Of a DNA stretch of 64,000 nt, positions 48,071-54,713 are shown piece by piece. Every line of letters starts with the position of its first letter. Positions within the stretch are counted from its first letter, which is position 1. The notes beneath the pieces were generated by a model, which saw only the letters and a program-made list of their open reading frames with translations, did no database searches and was not told where the DNA came from. Both the position numbers and the translations under genes were made by a program. The stretch is taken from the NCBI RefSeq assembly GCF_013141695.1, contig NZ_WHNY01000075.1, positions 124,001-188,000 on the forward strand. Reading direction: 5' to 3'. Source of the stretch: Paenibacillus plantarum (GTDB taxonomy: Bacteria > Bacillota > Bacilli > Paenibacillales > NBRC-103111).

Positions 48071-48108
48071 AAGTGGATCTCCGAGTAAATAGGAGATCCA
48101 CTTTTTTT
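48071..48108 (+). terminator. Terminator of the dehydrogenase/transporter operon
   Basis: AAGTGGATCTCC pairs perfectly with GGAGATCCACTT around a 9-base loop, followed by a T-run. Confidence 0.95.
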
Positions 48109-48112
48109 GCGC

Positions 48113-48135
48113 AAAAAAAAGGCCAATAGGCCTTT
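48113..48135 (-). terminator. Terminator for the minus-strand gene remnant
   Basis: AAAGGCC and GGCCTTT form a stem around AATA; read on the minus strand it ends in eight T. It lies 10 bp after the stop of the gene at 48146-48637. Confidence 0.75.
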
Positions 48136-48145
48136 ATCGTGGAAG

Positions 48146-48637
48146 CTATACAATCGCGAGTTGTTTCACTTCAAGCTTAACTGTTGTTAAATGAGTAAGC
48201 TCAGGAAGTGAGAAAAACTCAGCTAATCGACGAAGGCGCATGTAAATCGTTCGTAGAATAACAGAATCCAATTCGGTAATCATCGCTCGATTTGCGATAT
48301 AGTCGGTCATACTCATTTTGATTAGAAAAGGACTATTTCTTAAATCTGTAAATTTCTTAGGTTGAAGCGGGTTACCCAAGTTAGTCACATATTTGGTTTG
48401 CTTCAAAGCGGATTGAAATCGCTCGACACAGGTTTTGGAAACGGGTATGTACCTTTTGCCGCCCATAGCATCAGACACAGTAAGTATTTGCTTTTTTTCA
48501 TCTAAGGAATTACTTTTCAAATAAACAATTTCGTGGGGGGCAACACCCTCGATGAGCAGGCGAATAATAACAGCATCTTGCGGATTGATACATTGTGTCT
48601 CGATAAATTGGATTTTCTCTAGTGTAAGAATACGAAA
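48146..48637 (-). pseudogene. Integrase-like gene lacking a usable start (probable frameshift)
   Basis: The minus-strand frame is open over 164 codons from 48637 to 48146 and reads like real protein (LEKIQFIETQCINPQDAVII, then RLLIEGVAPHEIVYLK and a basic C-terminal half). It contains no ATG or GTG near its beginning. The only standard start is a TTG at 48520 that removes 39 coherent residues and has no ribosome site. Upstream, ATG codons exist only in another frame (around 48644), so a small indel probably separated the start from the body. The text resembles the N-terminal part of the tyrosine recombinase catalytic domain (alpha-helix, GVxxxEIVxLK, basic strand). The R-H-R-Y residues are not evident. 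A terminator follows it. Confidence 0.5.
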
Positions 48638-48747
48638 TCAACATCCCTTCAAGTTTCAACTTAATTTTCTGCAAATTACATTTGGTTTTCAGAAATAAGC
48701 AACTATACATGATATGAGATGTGCGAATTGAATATGCCTAAAACTTT

Positions 48748-48804
48748 GTTATGAGGTAACTATAGCTGAAAGTGAAGGGTGGAACAATGAGGGAAAAGCC
48801 CTAA
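48748..48804 (+). promoter_or_regulatory. Copy B of a duplicated promoter/gene-start relic
   Basis: GTTATGAGGTAACTATA is followed 39 bases after the motif start by ATGAGGGAA, which opens a five-codon frame (MREKP, stop at 48804). The whole block resembles the block at 49838-49898 on the other side of the lysR gene. No larger gene is supported between 48638 and 48926; a TTG frame at 48877 with a good ribosome site runs antisense into the end of lysR and is doubtful. Confidence 0.5.
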
Positions 48805-48926
48805 ATAATGTTAGTCTAAATTCGACAAATTCATCGCGTACACATTATTTCGAGCTAGAGAAAAGGGGGGATTTCGTTGATTGGGAAAGGATTAGAGCGG
48901 TGGGGTGACATTTGTGACCACGGATA

Positions 48927-49814
48927 TCACATTGCCGCAATAATGGTTTTGAGTTCCTTCGTAAATTCTTTACAAGGCAATGAAAGATGTCGGCTCTTGA
49001 GGCGCAAGGTTCGGAAGGAAACTTCGAAATCTACACCAGTTACTTCTAGTGCAACAATGCTTCCTGTTTCCAAATAAGGGTCATATCGCATGCCTGTTTC
49101 CGTATAGAAGCCAATCGCGATTCCTTCAGCAATAATCCGTTTAGCTGCTTCGGAATTCCCTAGTTTAAAAAGAATATTAGGCTCCCCGTGCTTTTTAAAT
49201 ATGTTGATTAAGTAATCAGAGGATATCAAAAGAGGTTCTTGAAGGAGTTCTTCAATAGTAATGCTATTTCGGTGCGCTAAAGGGGATTTTTTACCCACAT
49301 AGGCCAGAATTCGGCAGTCCATCAAATGTTCCGAGACCAGCTGTGTATGCGGGCTTTGATAATTTCTGGCGACAGCAATGAGTCCCAAATCGACTTGTCC
49401 ACTTAGAACCTCTTGGATGATCTGTGGATAATTCAACTCCATCATTACTAGCTCCACATCCGTGTGCTTATTTTTGAAAATAGCTAGTGTCGGAGGCAAT
49501 ACACTTAAACAAAGACTTGGCACAGAGGCAATGGAGAGAGCGCCCGACAGTTGATTGAATTGAAAACCTGCAGTTTCTCTAAGTTCTTCTACTTTATTCA
49601 TGATCTCTATGGCTTTGCTAATAATTAATTTCCCGTCTTCCGTAGGAATGGCTCCGGTGCGCGAACGAACGAAAAGCTTCACACCCAGCTCTTCCTCTAA
49701 GCTGACAATCGCTTGAGAGATGTTCGGCTGGGATACGTGAAGCTTTTCCGCTGCTAAAGAAATGGAACCTGTTTGATTGATTTCAATAATATAAATGAGT
49801 TGTTCAATTCGCAT
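48927..49814 (-). CDS. LysR-family transcriptional regulator
   Basis: A 295-residue regulator with an N-terminal winged helix (TGSISLAAEKLHVSQPNISQAI, then SLEEELGVKLFVR) and a periplasmic-binding-like effector domain (SGQVDLGLIAVARN). ATG follows AAAAGGTGA. LysR proteins usually control a divergent gene, yet the 80 bp upstream leads into the 3' end of tatC. That gap contains an AGTTA-N5-TAACT palindrome with T-N11-A character and a truncated gene start, so the original divergent target seems to be lost. It may now be autoregulated or act on the neighbouring amine oxidase genes; that is inference. Confidence 0.92.
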   Translation of the reverse strand: MRIEQLIYIIEINQTGSISLAAEKLHVSQPNISQAIVSLEEELGVKLFVRSRTGAIPTEDGKLIISKAIEIMNKVEELRETAGFQFNQLSGALSIASVPSLCLSVLPPTLAIFKNKHTDVELVMMELNYPQIIQEVLSGQVDLGLIAVARNYQSPHTQLVSEHLMDCRILAYVGKKSPLAHRNSITIEELLQEPLLISSDYLINIFKKHGEPNILFKLGNSEAAKRIIAEGIAIGFYTETGMRYDPYLETGSIVALEVTGVDFEVSFRTLRLKSRHLSLPCKEFTKELKTIIAAM

Positions 49815-49837
49815 AGTTCACCTTTTCTGTATGCCAG

Positions 49838-49898
49838 TTATGACGTAACTATATCCGAATTGATGGAGATGAACAATATGAGAGAAGGACTATTTTAG
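49838..49898 (+). promoter_or_regulatory. Copy A of the duplicated promoter/gene-start relic, with LysR-type palindrome
   Basis: GTTATGACGTAACTATA begins at 49838 and an ATGAGAGAA follows 40 bases later, giving a six-codon frame (MREGLF, stop at 49898) that overlaps the end of tatC. AGTTATGACGTAACT (49837-49851) is a near-perfect dyad. Spacing, motif and first codons match copy B at 48748, which supports common origin. Confidence 0.5.
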
Positions 49899-50653
49899 GA
49901 GACGCTATAATCGACTTGACTGAGACTCTGTTCCCGTTGTTGCCCGATATAAACGATACGAGATAGCAAAATGCTAATTTCATATAGAGCGAATAAAGGG
50001 ATGGCTACCATCAGATGCGAGATTAAATCAGGTGGTGAAATTAAGCTCGCTGTAATAATCAGAATCAGATAGGCATATCTTCGGACTTTGTTTAATAATT
50101 TAGGATTTAGCAGCTTTAGCTTCGTAAGGAACATAACGACAATCGGAAGTTCGAAGGCTAAAGACAACGGAATGATAATATTGAGCATGAAGCTAAAATA
50201 TTGAGCAACACCGTAGGTCTGAGTTAATCCAAGGTTTTCGGTAACACCTAATGTAAATTTGATACACATGGGGAACACAACGAAGTAACCGAATGATAAA
50301 CCAATTATGAAGCATAAGAATGTATATGGGATGTATCGCAGCGTGGCGACTTGCTCTTCTTTGGTAAGTCCTTTTTTGACGAAAGCCCATATTTGATAAA
50401 GGATAAATGGCAGTGTAAGTGTGAGTGAAACGGCGAATGCAATCAACATATAGATGCGAATGCTATCCATCGGTGAGAAGACATGCCACGTAATATCGGA
50501 TGCTGTGGAGCTTTGTTTAAGGTAAAGTAAAATATTCTGAGCGAAGACGAATCCAATAATTAAGGTTAGAATGACAACAATGAGGACGCGAATAATACGT
50601 GTGCGTAGTTCGGTTAGATGTTCGACAAGTGACATCATTTCTTTGATCTGCAT
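49895..50653 (-). CDS. tatC: Sec-independent protein translocase TatC
   Basis: A 252-residue six-helix membrane protein that recognises twin-arginine signal peptides. Family marks are the N-terminal VEHLTELRTRIIRVL, the periplasmic SPMDSIRIYMLIAF, and the FELPIVVMFLTKLKLLNP stretch after helix 4. Conserved Pro and Glu positions look intact. ATG follows CTGGAGGG. It lies 32 bp behind the short TnrA-like regulator on the same strand and is presumably cotranscribed with it. A matching tatA and a Tat substrate are encoded on the opposite arm, so this is likely a dedicated translocase rather than the housekeeping one. Confidence 0.95.
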   Translation of the reverse strand: MQIKEMMSLVEHLTELRTRIIRVLIVVILTLIIGFVFAQNILLYLKQSSTASDITWHVFSPMDSIRIYMLIAFAVSLTLTLPFILYQIWAFVKKGLTKEEQVATLRYIPYTFLCFIIGLSFGYFVVFPMCIKFTLGVTENLGLTQTYGVAQYFSFMLNIIIPLSLAFELPIVVMFLTKLKLLNPKLLNKVRRYAYLILIITASLISPPDLISHLMVAIPLFALYEISILLSRIVYIGQQREQSLSQVDYSVS

Positions 50654-50685
50654 AGGAGCCCTCCAGTCTAATGGGTATGGAAGTG

Positions 50686-50916
50686 TTAGGAGCCAGCTAG
50701 CATTCGTCTTAATTCTACCGTATGAAAGCCGTCAGTTAGCTTTGTATGTATATCCATAATCGTTTGAATGTCCTCGAATGAATATTTGCGAACGCCTCCC
50801 TTGCTTCTGTCTGGAAAAATAAGCTTGCGGTCCTCATAGTATCGAATTTGCCTTTCTGTTAATCCCGTCAGTTCACTTACGATACCAATTTGAATAACCT
50901 TTTTCTTTGTCATCAT
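50686..50916 (-). CDS. Short MerR-family regulator of the TnrA/GlnR type
   Basis: A 76-residue DNA-binding protein beginning [20 protein letters not shown], with [20 protein letters not shown] and [16 protein letters not shown]. These match the winged-helix region of Bacillus TnrA and GlnR closely. It stops after [15 protein letters not shown], where TnrA and GlnR continue with a tail of some 30 or more residues that interacts with feedback-inhibited glutamine synthetase. The frame is open upstream, but GGAGGG eight bases before ATG 50916 fixes the start. Two TnrA/GlnR boxes lie just upstream, so autoregulation and control of the divergent amine oxidase operon are likely. Confidence 0.88.
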   Translation of the reverse strand: MMTKKKVIQIGIVSELTGLTERQIRYYEDRKLIFPDRSKGGVRKYSFEDIQTIMDIHTKLTDGFHTVELRRMLAGS

Positions 50917-50937
50917 CAGCCTATCCCTCCAGTTAAA

Positions 50938-50954
50938 TGTAAGGTAAATTAACT
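50938..50954. promoter_or_regulatory. TnrA/GlnR-type box near the tnrA-like start
   Basis: TGTAAGGTAAATTAACT fits TGTNA-N7-TNACA except for the last base. It lies 22 bp before the start of the short regulator gene, a position suited to repression of its own promoter. Confidence 0.6.
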
Positions 50955-51041
50955 TAAATGTGACACTAATAAATGAAACTCTATCATTATTTGGAAAAAC
51001 GATCAAATAGGCATTGGTTATCTTAGTATAAGTAAAATTTA

Positions 51042-51058
51042 TGTCATGTTACCTTACA
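51042..51058. promoter_or_regulatory. Perfect TnrA/GlnR box in the divergent promoter region
   Basis: TGTCATGTTACCTTACA matches every defined position of TGTNA-N7-TNACA. It lies 79 bp before the amine oxidase start and 126 bp before the regulator start. A TAAAAT sequence directly follows it. Confidence 0.75.
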
Positions 51059-51090
51059 TAAAATAATGACTATTCATTTCCTCGCTGTTA

Positions 51091-51121
51091 AGTTTAAGTA
51101 GCGGATAGCCAAACTTAAACT
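51091..51121. repeat. Inverted repeat in the amine oxidase leader
   Basis: AGTTTAAG (51091-51098) and CTTAAACT (51114-51121) are perfect 8-bp arms 15 bp apart, ending next to the GAGGAGATGG ribosome site. It may be a further operator, or an RNA hairpin that controls access to the ribosome site. Confidence 0.5.
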
Positions 51122-51136
51122 CGAGGAGATGGAAGC

Positions 51137-52744
51137 ATGGAGAAGACACCGATCCAAGAAGATCAAATTACTCGTAGACAATTTTTGACAACAGTCGGCA
51201 AATTAGGAGGGTCAGCCGCAATATTCAGTGTAATGGGTACTTTAGGACTACTCTCCCCGGAAACGATGAAAGCCGCAGATTACACTCCGCCATCCGGAAG
51301 GGATCTTACATCTACGAATCGCAATGGCAAGAAAGTTATCATCTTAGGCGGTGGGATTGCCGGGATGACAGCAGCCTATGAGCTTGGTAATGCAGGCTAT
51401 CAGTGCACCATCCTAGAAGCGAGAGCACGTTCAGGTGGACGAGCATGGACAGTGCGTAGAGGGACAACAGTAACAGAGATTGGCGGCGTGAAGCAGGTGG
51501 CTCGCTTCGATAATGGCATGTATTTCAATGCAGGGCCGATGCGAATTCCTCAATTTCATGTGACGCTGGACTATGCCCGCAAATTCGGAGTTGCCATAGA
51601 ACCCTTTAACAATGTGAATGAGAGCGGGTACTACTATAATGAAAATGTAGGCGAGTTATCAGGTGTAAAAGTTCCTAAGCGGCAGGCCAAAGCCGATGTA
51701 CGTGGTTATGTGGCAGAAATGCTGGCTAAAGCTGTTAATCAGAAAGCGTTAGATCTCCCTTTGACAACAGAAGAAAAAACAAAACTTGTTGCGTATCTGA
51801 AAAGCGAAGGGGATCTAAATGCGGATCTGTTCTATAAAGGTTCAAGCAGAGCTGGGTATGTGGAAGAACCGGGCGGTAAATTTGACGCAGGTGTTCGGAA
51901 GGATCCATTTAGCTTAAAAGCGATCATCAATTCTGGTTTTGGTCAATTTCTCAGCAGTGAGTATGGCTATGATCAGCAAATGATGATGTTCCACCCCGTA
52001 GGCGGGATGGATATGATTGCGAAGGCGTTCGAGAAACGCGTAGGCGACAAAATTCAATTCAATGCGGAAGTTCATGAGATTAAACAGTCTTCCGATGGCG
52101 TTAAGATTTTGTATAAGGACTTAAACAGCGGAGCAAATAAAGAGATTGATGGAGACTTCTGTATCTGTACCATCCCGCTTCCTGTCCTCAAGAACATTAA
52201 AGCGGACTTCTCTCCTGAAATGTCGACCGCAATTGCGAAGATTAGCTATGCTGCTGCAGGTAAAATTGGTCTTCAATTCAAGCGCCGCTTCTGGGAAGAA
52301 GATGAGATGATTTATGGCGGAAGTTCATTGACGAATATGGATATTGCCAATATCTATTACCCGCCAAATGACTATTTTTCCAAAAAAGGAATTCTATTAG
52401 GTTATTATTCATTCGGAGGGAACGCAGATAAATTAGGTAATATGTCACTTGCTGCGCGCGAAGATTATGCCTTAAGCCAAGGAGCGAAGATTCACCCACA
52501 ATACCACAAGGAGTTCGAAACCTCTTTCTCTGTGGATTGGAAGAAGATTAAATATAATCAAGGCGGCTGGGCTTCCTATACGGCAGACGATCGTAAAAAC
52601 TACTATCCAACTCTATGTAAACCGGATGGCCGTATTTATCTGGCAGGGGAGCACATCAGTTATATCACTGCTTGGCAAGCCGGAGCGATTGAGTCGGCTC
52701 GGAAAGTTGTTACCGAAATACATGAGCGCGTAATGAAAGAATAG
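51137..52744 (+). CDS. Tat-exported flavin amine oxidase (L-amino acid or monoamine oxidase type)
   Basis: A 535-residue FAD enzyme with a twin-arginine signal TRRQFLTTVG and hydrophobic stretch (residues 13-45), so it is exported folded with its cofactor. FAD binding is at KVIILGGGIAGMTAAYELG, EARARSGGRAWTV and the C-terminal RIYLAGEHISYITAWQAGAI. The region FNAGPMRIPQFHVTLDY (an R-I-P substrate-binding segment) resembles bacterial L-amino-acid oxidases. The products would be an imine or 2-oxo acid, ammonia and hydrogen peroxide. The next gene encodes an exported RidA-like imine deaminase, and tatA follows, with tatC divergent. Exact substrate is undetermined. Confidence 0.9.
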   Translation: MEKTPIQEDQITRRQFLTTVGKLGGSAAIFSVMGTLGLLSPETMKAADYTPPSGRDLTSTNRNGKKVIILGGGIAGMTAAYELGNAGYQCTILEARARSGGRAWTVRRGTTVTEIGGVKQVARFDNGMYFNAGPMRIPQFHVTLDYARKFGVAIEPFNNVNESGYYYNENVGELSGVKVPKRQAKADVRGYVAEMLAKAVNQKALDLPLTTEEKTKLVAYLKSEGDLNADLFYKGSSRAGYVEEPGGKFDAGVRKDPFSLKAIINSGFGQFLSSEYGYDQQMMMFHPVGGMDMIAKAFEKRVGDKIQFNAEVHEIKQSSDGVKILYKDLNSGANKEIDGDFCICTIPLPVLKNIKADFSPEMSTAIAKISYAAAGKIGLQFKRRFWEEDEMIYGGSSLTNMDIANIYYPPNDYFSKKGILLGYYSFGGNADKLGNMSLAAREDYALSQGAKIHPQYHKEFETSFSVDWKKIKYNQGGWASYTADDRKNYYPTLCKPDGRIYLAGEHISYITAWQAGAIESARKVVTEIHERVMKE

Positions 52745-52761
52745 AGAAAAAGGAGTGAATC

Positions 52762-53325
52762 ATGATGATTATATCGAAAAAGTGGAAGACAATCGTAGCA
52801 GCTACCGTTGGTTCATGTCTGATTTGCGTAAGTGCCTATGCGGCTGGGACAGAGAAATCAAGTAAATATAATGCAGAGCCAATTAACGAAGTCGAATTTT
52901 ATGGGAATCCTGCTTCTTCCATTGCTGCGGGTGTGTCAGTCCCTGCGGGAGCCTCTTATCTATTTACAAGCGGTACCGTGCCGCCCGTTATTAATAAAGA
53001 AGGCAAGACCGTATACGAACGCTATGGGGATACGAAAACACAGGGGATAGGCATTCTAAAAGCCATTGAAACGCAGTTAAAAGATAAAGGCCTCACACTT
53101 GCTGATGTTGCCTATCTTCGTGTCTATGTGACGCCAGATGCAGCCAAAGAAGGCAAATTCGATTATCAGGGCTGGTTTGACGCGTATGCGCAATTTTTTG
53201 GAACAGAAGCTAATCCTGTGAAGCCAGCACGTTCTACGGTTGGTATTGCAAGCCTCGTTAGCTCCGATTGGCTGATTGAAATTGAAGCCGTAGCTGTGTA
53301 TCCGAAGCGCCATAACCAAGACTAA
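52762..53325 (+). CDS. Secreted RidA-family (YjgF/UK114) enamine/imine deaminase
   Basis: A 187-residue protein with a Sec signal peptide (KKWKTIVAATVGSCLICVSAYA, cleavage near residue 28) and a RidA fold. Characteristic pieces are TSGTVPP, GILKAIETQLKDKGLTLADV, YLRVYVTP and the catalytic arginine in KPARSTVGIASL. Cytoplasmic RidA hydrolyses reactive enamines and imines released by PLP enzymes or amino acid oxidases to 2-oxo acids and ammonia. An exported copy directly behind an exported amine oxidase would do the same outside the membrane. The protein is longer than usual RidA (about 130 residues) because of the signal and an insertion around NKEGKTVYERYGDTKTQG. ATG follows AAAAAGGAG. Confidence 0.9.
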   Translation: MMIISKKWKTIVAATVGSCLICVSAYAAGTEKSSKYNAEPINEVEFYGNPASSIAAGVSVPAGASYLFTSGTVPPVINKEGKTVYERYGDTKTQGIGILKAIETQLKDKGLTLADVAYLRVYVTPDAAKEGKFDYQGWFDAYAQFFGTEANPVKPARSTVGIASLVSSDWLIEIEAVAVYPKRHNQD

Positions 53326-53340
53326 TGAAACGGAGATGAT

Positions 53341-53559
53341 GTGCCTATGCTGCAAAATATTGGATTACCTGGACTCATGTTAATTTTAGTGGTTGTATTG
53401 GTATTGTTTGGACCTTCTAAGCTGCCTGAACTGGGTCGTGCCGTAGGACGTACCTTGCATGAATTTAAAAATTCGGCCAGGGAGCTTGTGGGTGAAGGGA
53501 AAGAAGCGCCTGAGCATCTAGAAGCGCCAGAAAAACGTGCAGAAAAGGTCAACGCATAA
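53341..53559 (+). CDS. tatA: Tat translocase subunit TatA
   Basis: A 72-residue pore-forming component: a short N-tail, one membrane helix ([20 protein letters not shown]), the conserved [20 protein letters not shown] hinge and amphipathic helix, then a charged tail. GTG at 53341 has GGAG five bases upstream; ATG at 53347 is an alternative giving two residues fewer. It is the third gene of the amine oxidase operon, 15 bp behind the RidA-like gene, and complements tatC on the other arm. No TatB is present, normal for Firmicutes. Confidence 0.93.
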   Translation: MPMLQNIGLPGLMLILVVVLVLFGPSKLPELGRAVGRTLHEFKNSARELVGEGKEAPEHLEAPEKRAEKVNA

Positions 53560-53570
53560 GATGACCTGAT

Positions 53571-53623
53571 AAACAGATCTTGTTGATTTTCTCTCAGGAG
53601 AAAATGGCAGGATCTGTTTTTGT
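53571..53623 (+). terminator. Terminator of the amine oxidase operon
   Basis: AAACAGATC pairs with GATCTGTTT, with an inner ATTTTCTC/GAGAAAAT stem around TCAG, followed by a T-rich end. Confidence 0.85.
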
Positions 53624-53755
53624 GTGTGCTTGCATCGCATCTAAACAAAACACAGTAATTTCTAGAATTTGTACAATTGTTTTGTACAAGGATGTGATAG
53701 AGTGTGCTCACGCTCATATTGTCAACGATTTCCAAAAAAACGGGAGGGATAGCTG

Positions 53756-54601
53756 TTGAAACTTAGCACAAGTGTTGATGTCACCAAAGAGCCCTTTCAT
53801 CTGAATCATGAGAAATCAAGTCGAAAGCCGTATTGGGAGATCTATCATGCCCATTCTTGTATGGAATTCCTCTATGTGTATGAAGGGGTAGGACGAGTGG
53901 AAGTGAATAAACGCTGGTACACCATTGAGCCAGGCAGTCTTTTGATTTTCCAACCCTTTCAATTGCATCGCATTCAAATCCAAGGTCCCTTTGTGCGATC
54001 AATTCTGATGTTTGATCCTTACAGATTGGATACTGCACTGCGCGCGTTTAGCGGGATTCGCACATGGTATAACACGCTTTGGAAGCATGCGTTAACCAGT
54101 CATGTGATCCCTCAGCAACAGCATTTAGCCAAATGTTATGAGCATTTACATAGAAAATTAAGTCGTGTTTCGACGCACAAACAGCAAGAAGAATTTGTTT
54201 TATGCTTATTATCTATGCTTCAGCAGCTTGAGCCTTATGAAAGTGAAATTTGCCATGCTCAGAAGGAGAGGGCGAAGCTGAGCAGTAATCATACGGCTGG
54301 GCAAATCACAGAATGGATCGAAAAGCATTACAAGGATAAATTTGATTTGCAACGGATGTCGGAGGATTTGCATCTCTCCACCTTTTATTTATCTCATGTT
54401 TTTCGGCAGTCAACGGGGCGTACAATAACGGAATTTATTATATCCCGCAGATTAAAGGAAGCTTGTCTCTTGCTCGAAACCACGTCGAAATCGGCTAGTT
54501 ATATTGCTCAGGAGGTGGGTTTTCAGAATGGTTCTTACTTCTCGCGTGTGTTCAAGAACATGCTTGGAACGACGCCGAAGTCGTATCGCATGCAGATATA
54601 A
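53756..54601 (+). CDS. AraC-family regulator with N-terminal cupin domain
   Basis: A 281-residue regulator starting at TTG 53756 after GGGAGGG. Residues 15-110 are a cupin ligand domain (SCMEFLYVYEGVGRVEV, EPGSLLIFQPFQLHRI). Residues about 180-281 are the double helix-turn-helix (DLQRMSEDLHLSTFYLSHVF; VGFQNGSYFSRVFKNMLGTT). AraC proteins of this layout respond to sugars. It precedes the secreted beta-helix protein gene by 112 bp on the same strand and is a candidate activator of it. Confidence 0.92.
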   Translation: MKLSTSVDVTKEPFHLNHEKSSRKPYWEIYHAHSCMEFLYVYEGVGRVEVNKRWYTIEPGSLLIFQPFQLHRIQIQGPFVRSILMFDPYRLDTALRAFSGIRTWYNTLWKHALTSHVIPQQQHLAKCYEHLHRKLSRVSTHKQQEEFVLCLLSMLQQLEPYESEICHAQKERAKLSSNHTAGQITEWIEKHYKDKFDLQRMSEDLHLSTFYLSHVFRQSTGRTITEFIISRRLKEACLLLETTSKSASYIAQEVGFQNGSYFSRVFKNMLGTTPKSYRMQI

Positions 54602-54675
54602 AAGACAGCAACACAGTGCAAGTTCTGAACAATAGCGGAAAACATGTGCATGTGATGATCTCTTATAATTTTATT

Positions 54676-54689
54676 TGTAAGCGCTATCT
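54676..54689 (+). promoter_or_regulatory. cre site downstream of a -10 element, secreted lyase-like gene
   Basis: TGTAAGCGCTATCT, preceded by T, matches all defined positions of WTGNAANCGNWNNCW. A TATAAT at 54664-54669 lies directly before it, so bound CcpA would cover the transcription start. The -35 region is poor, which fits dependence on an activator. Confidence 0.65.
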
Positions 54690-54713
54690 AATGTGTTTAG
54701 AGGAGGAATAATC

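Noticed and set aside
48877-49077. TTG-started frame with a strong AAAAGGGGGG ribosome site
   Set aside because: After about 20 residues it runs antisense to the end of lysR and resembles no family; at most a truncated gene start, so I did not list it as a gene.
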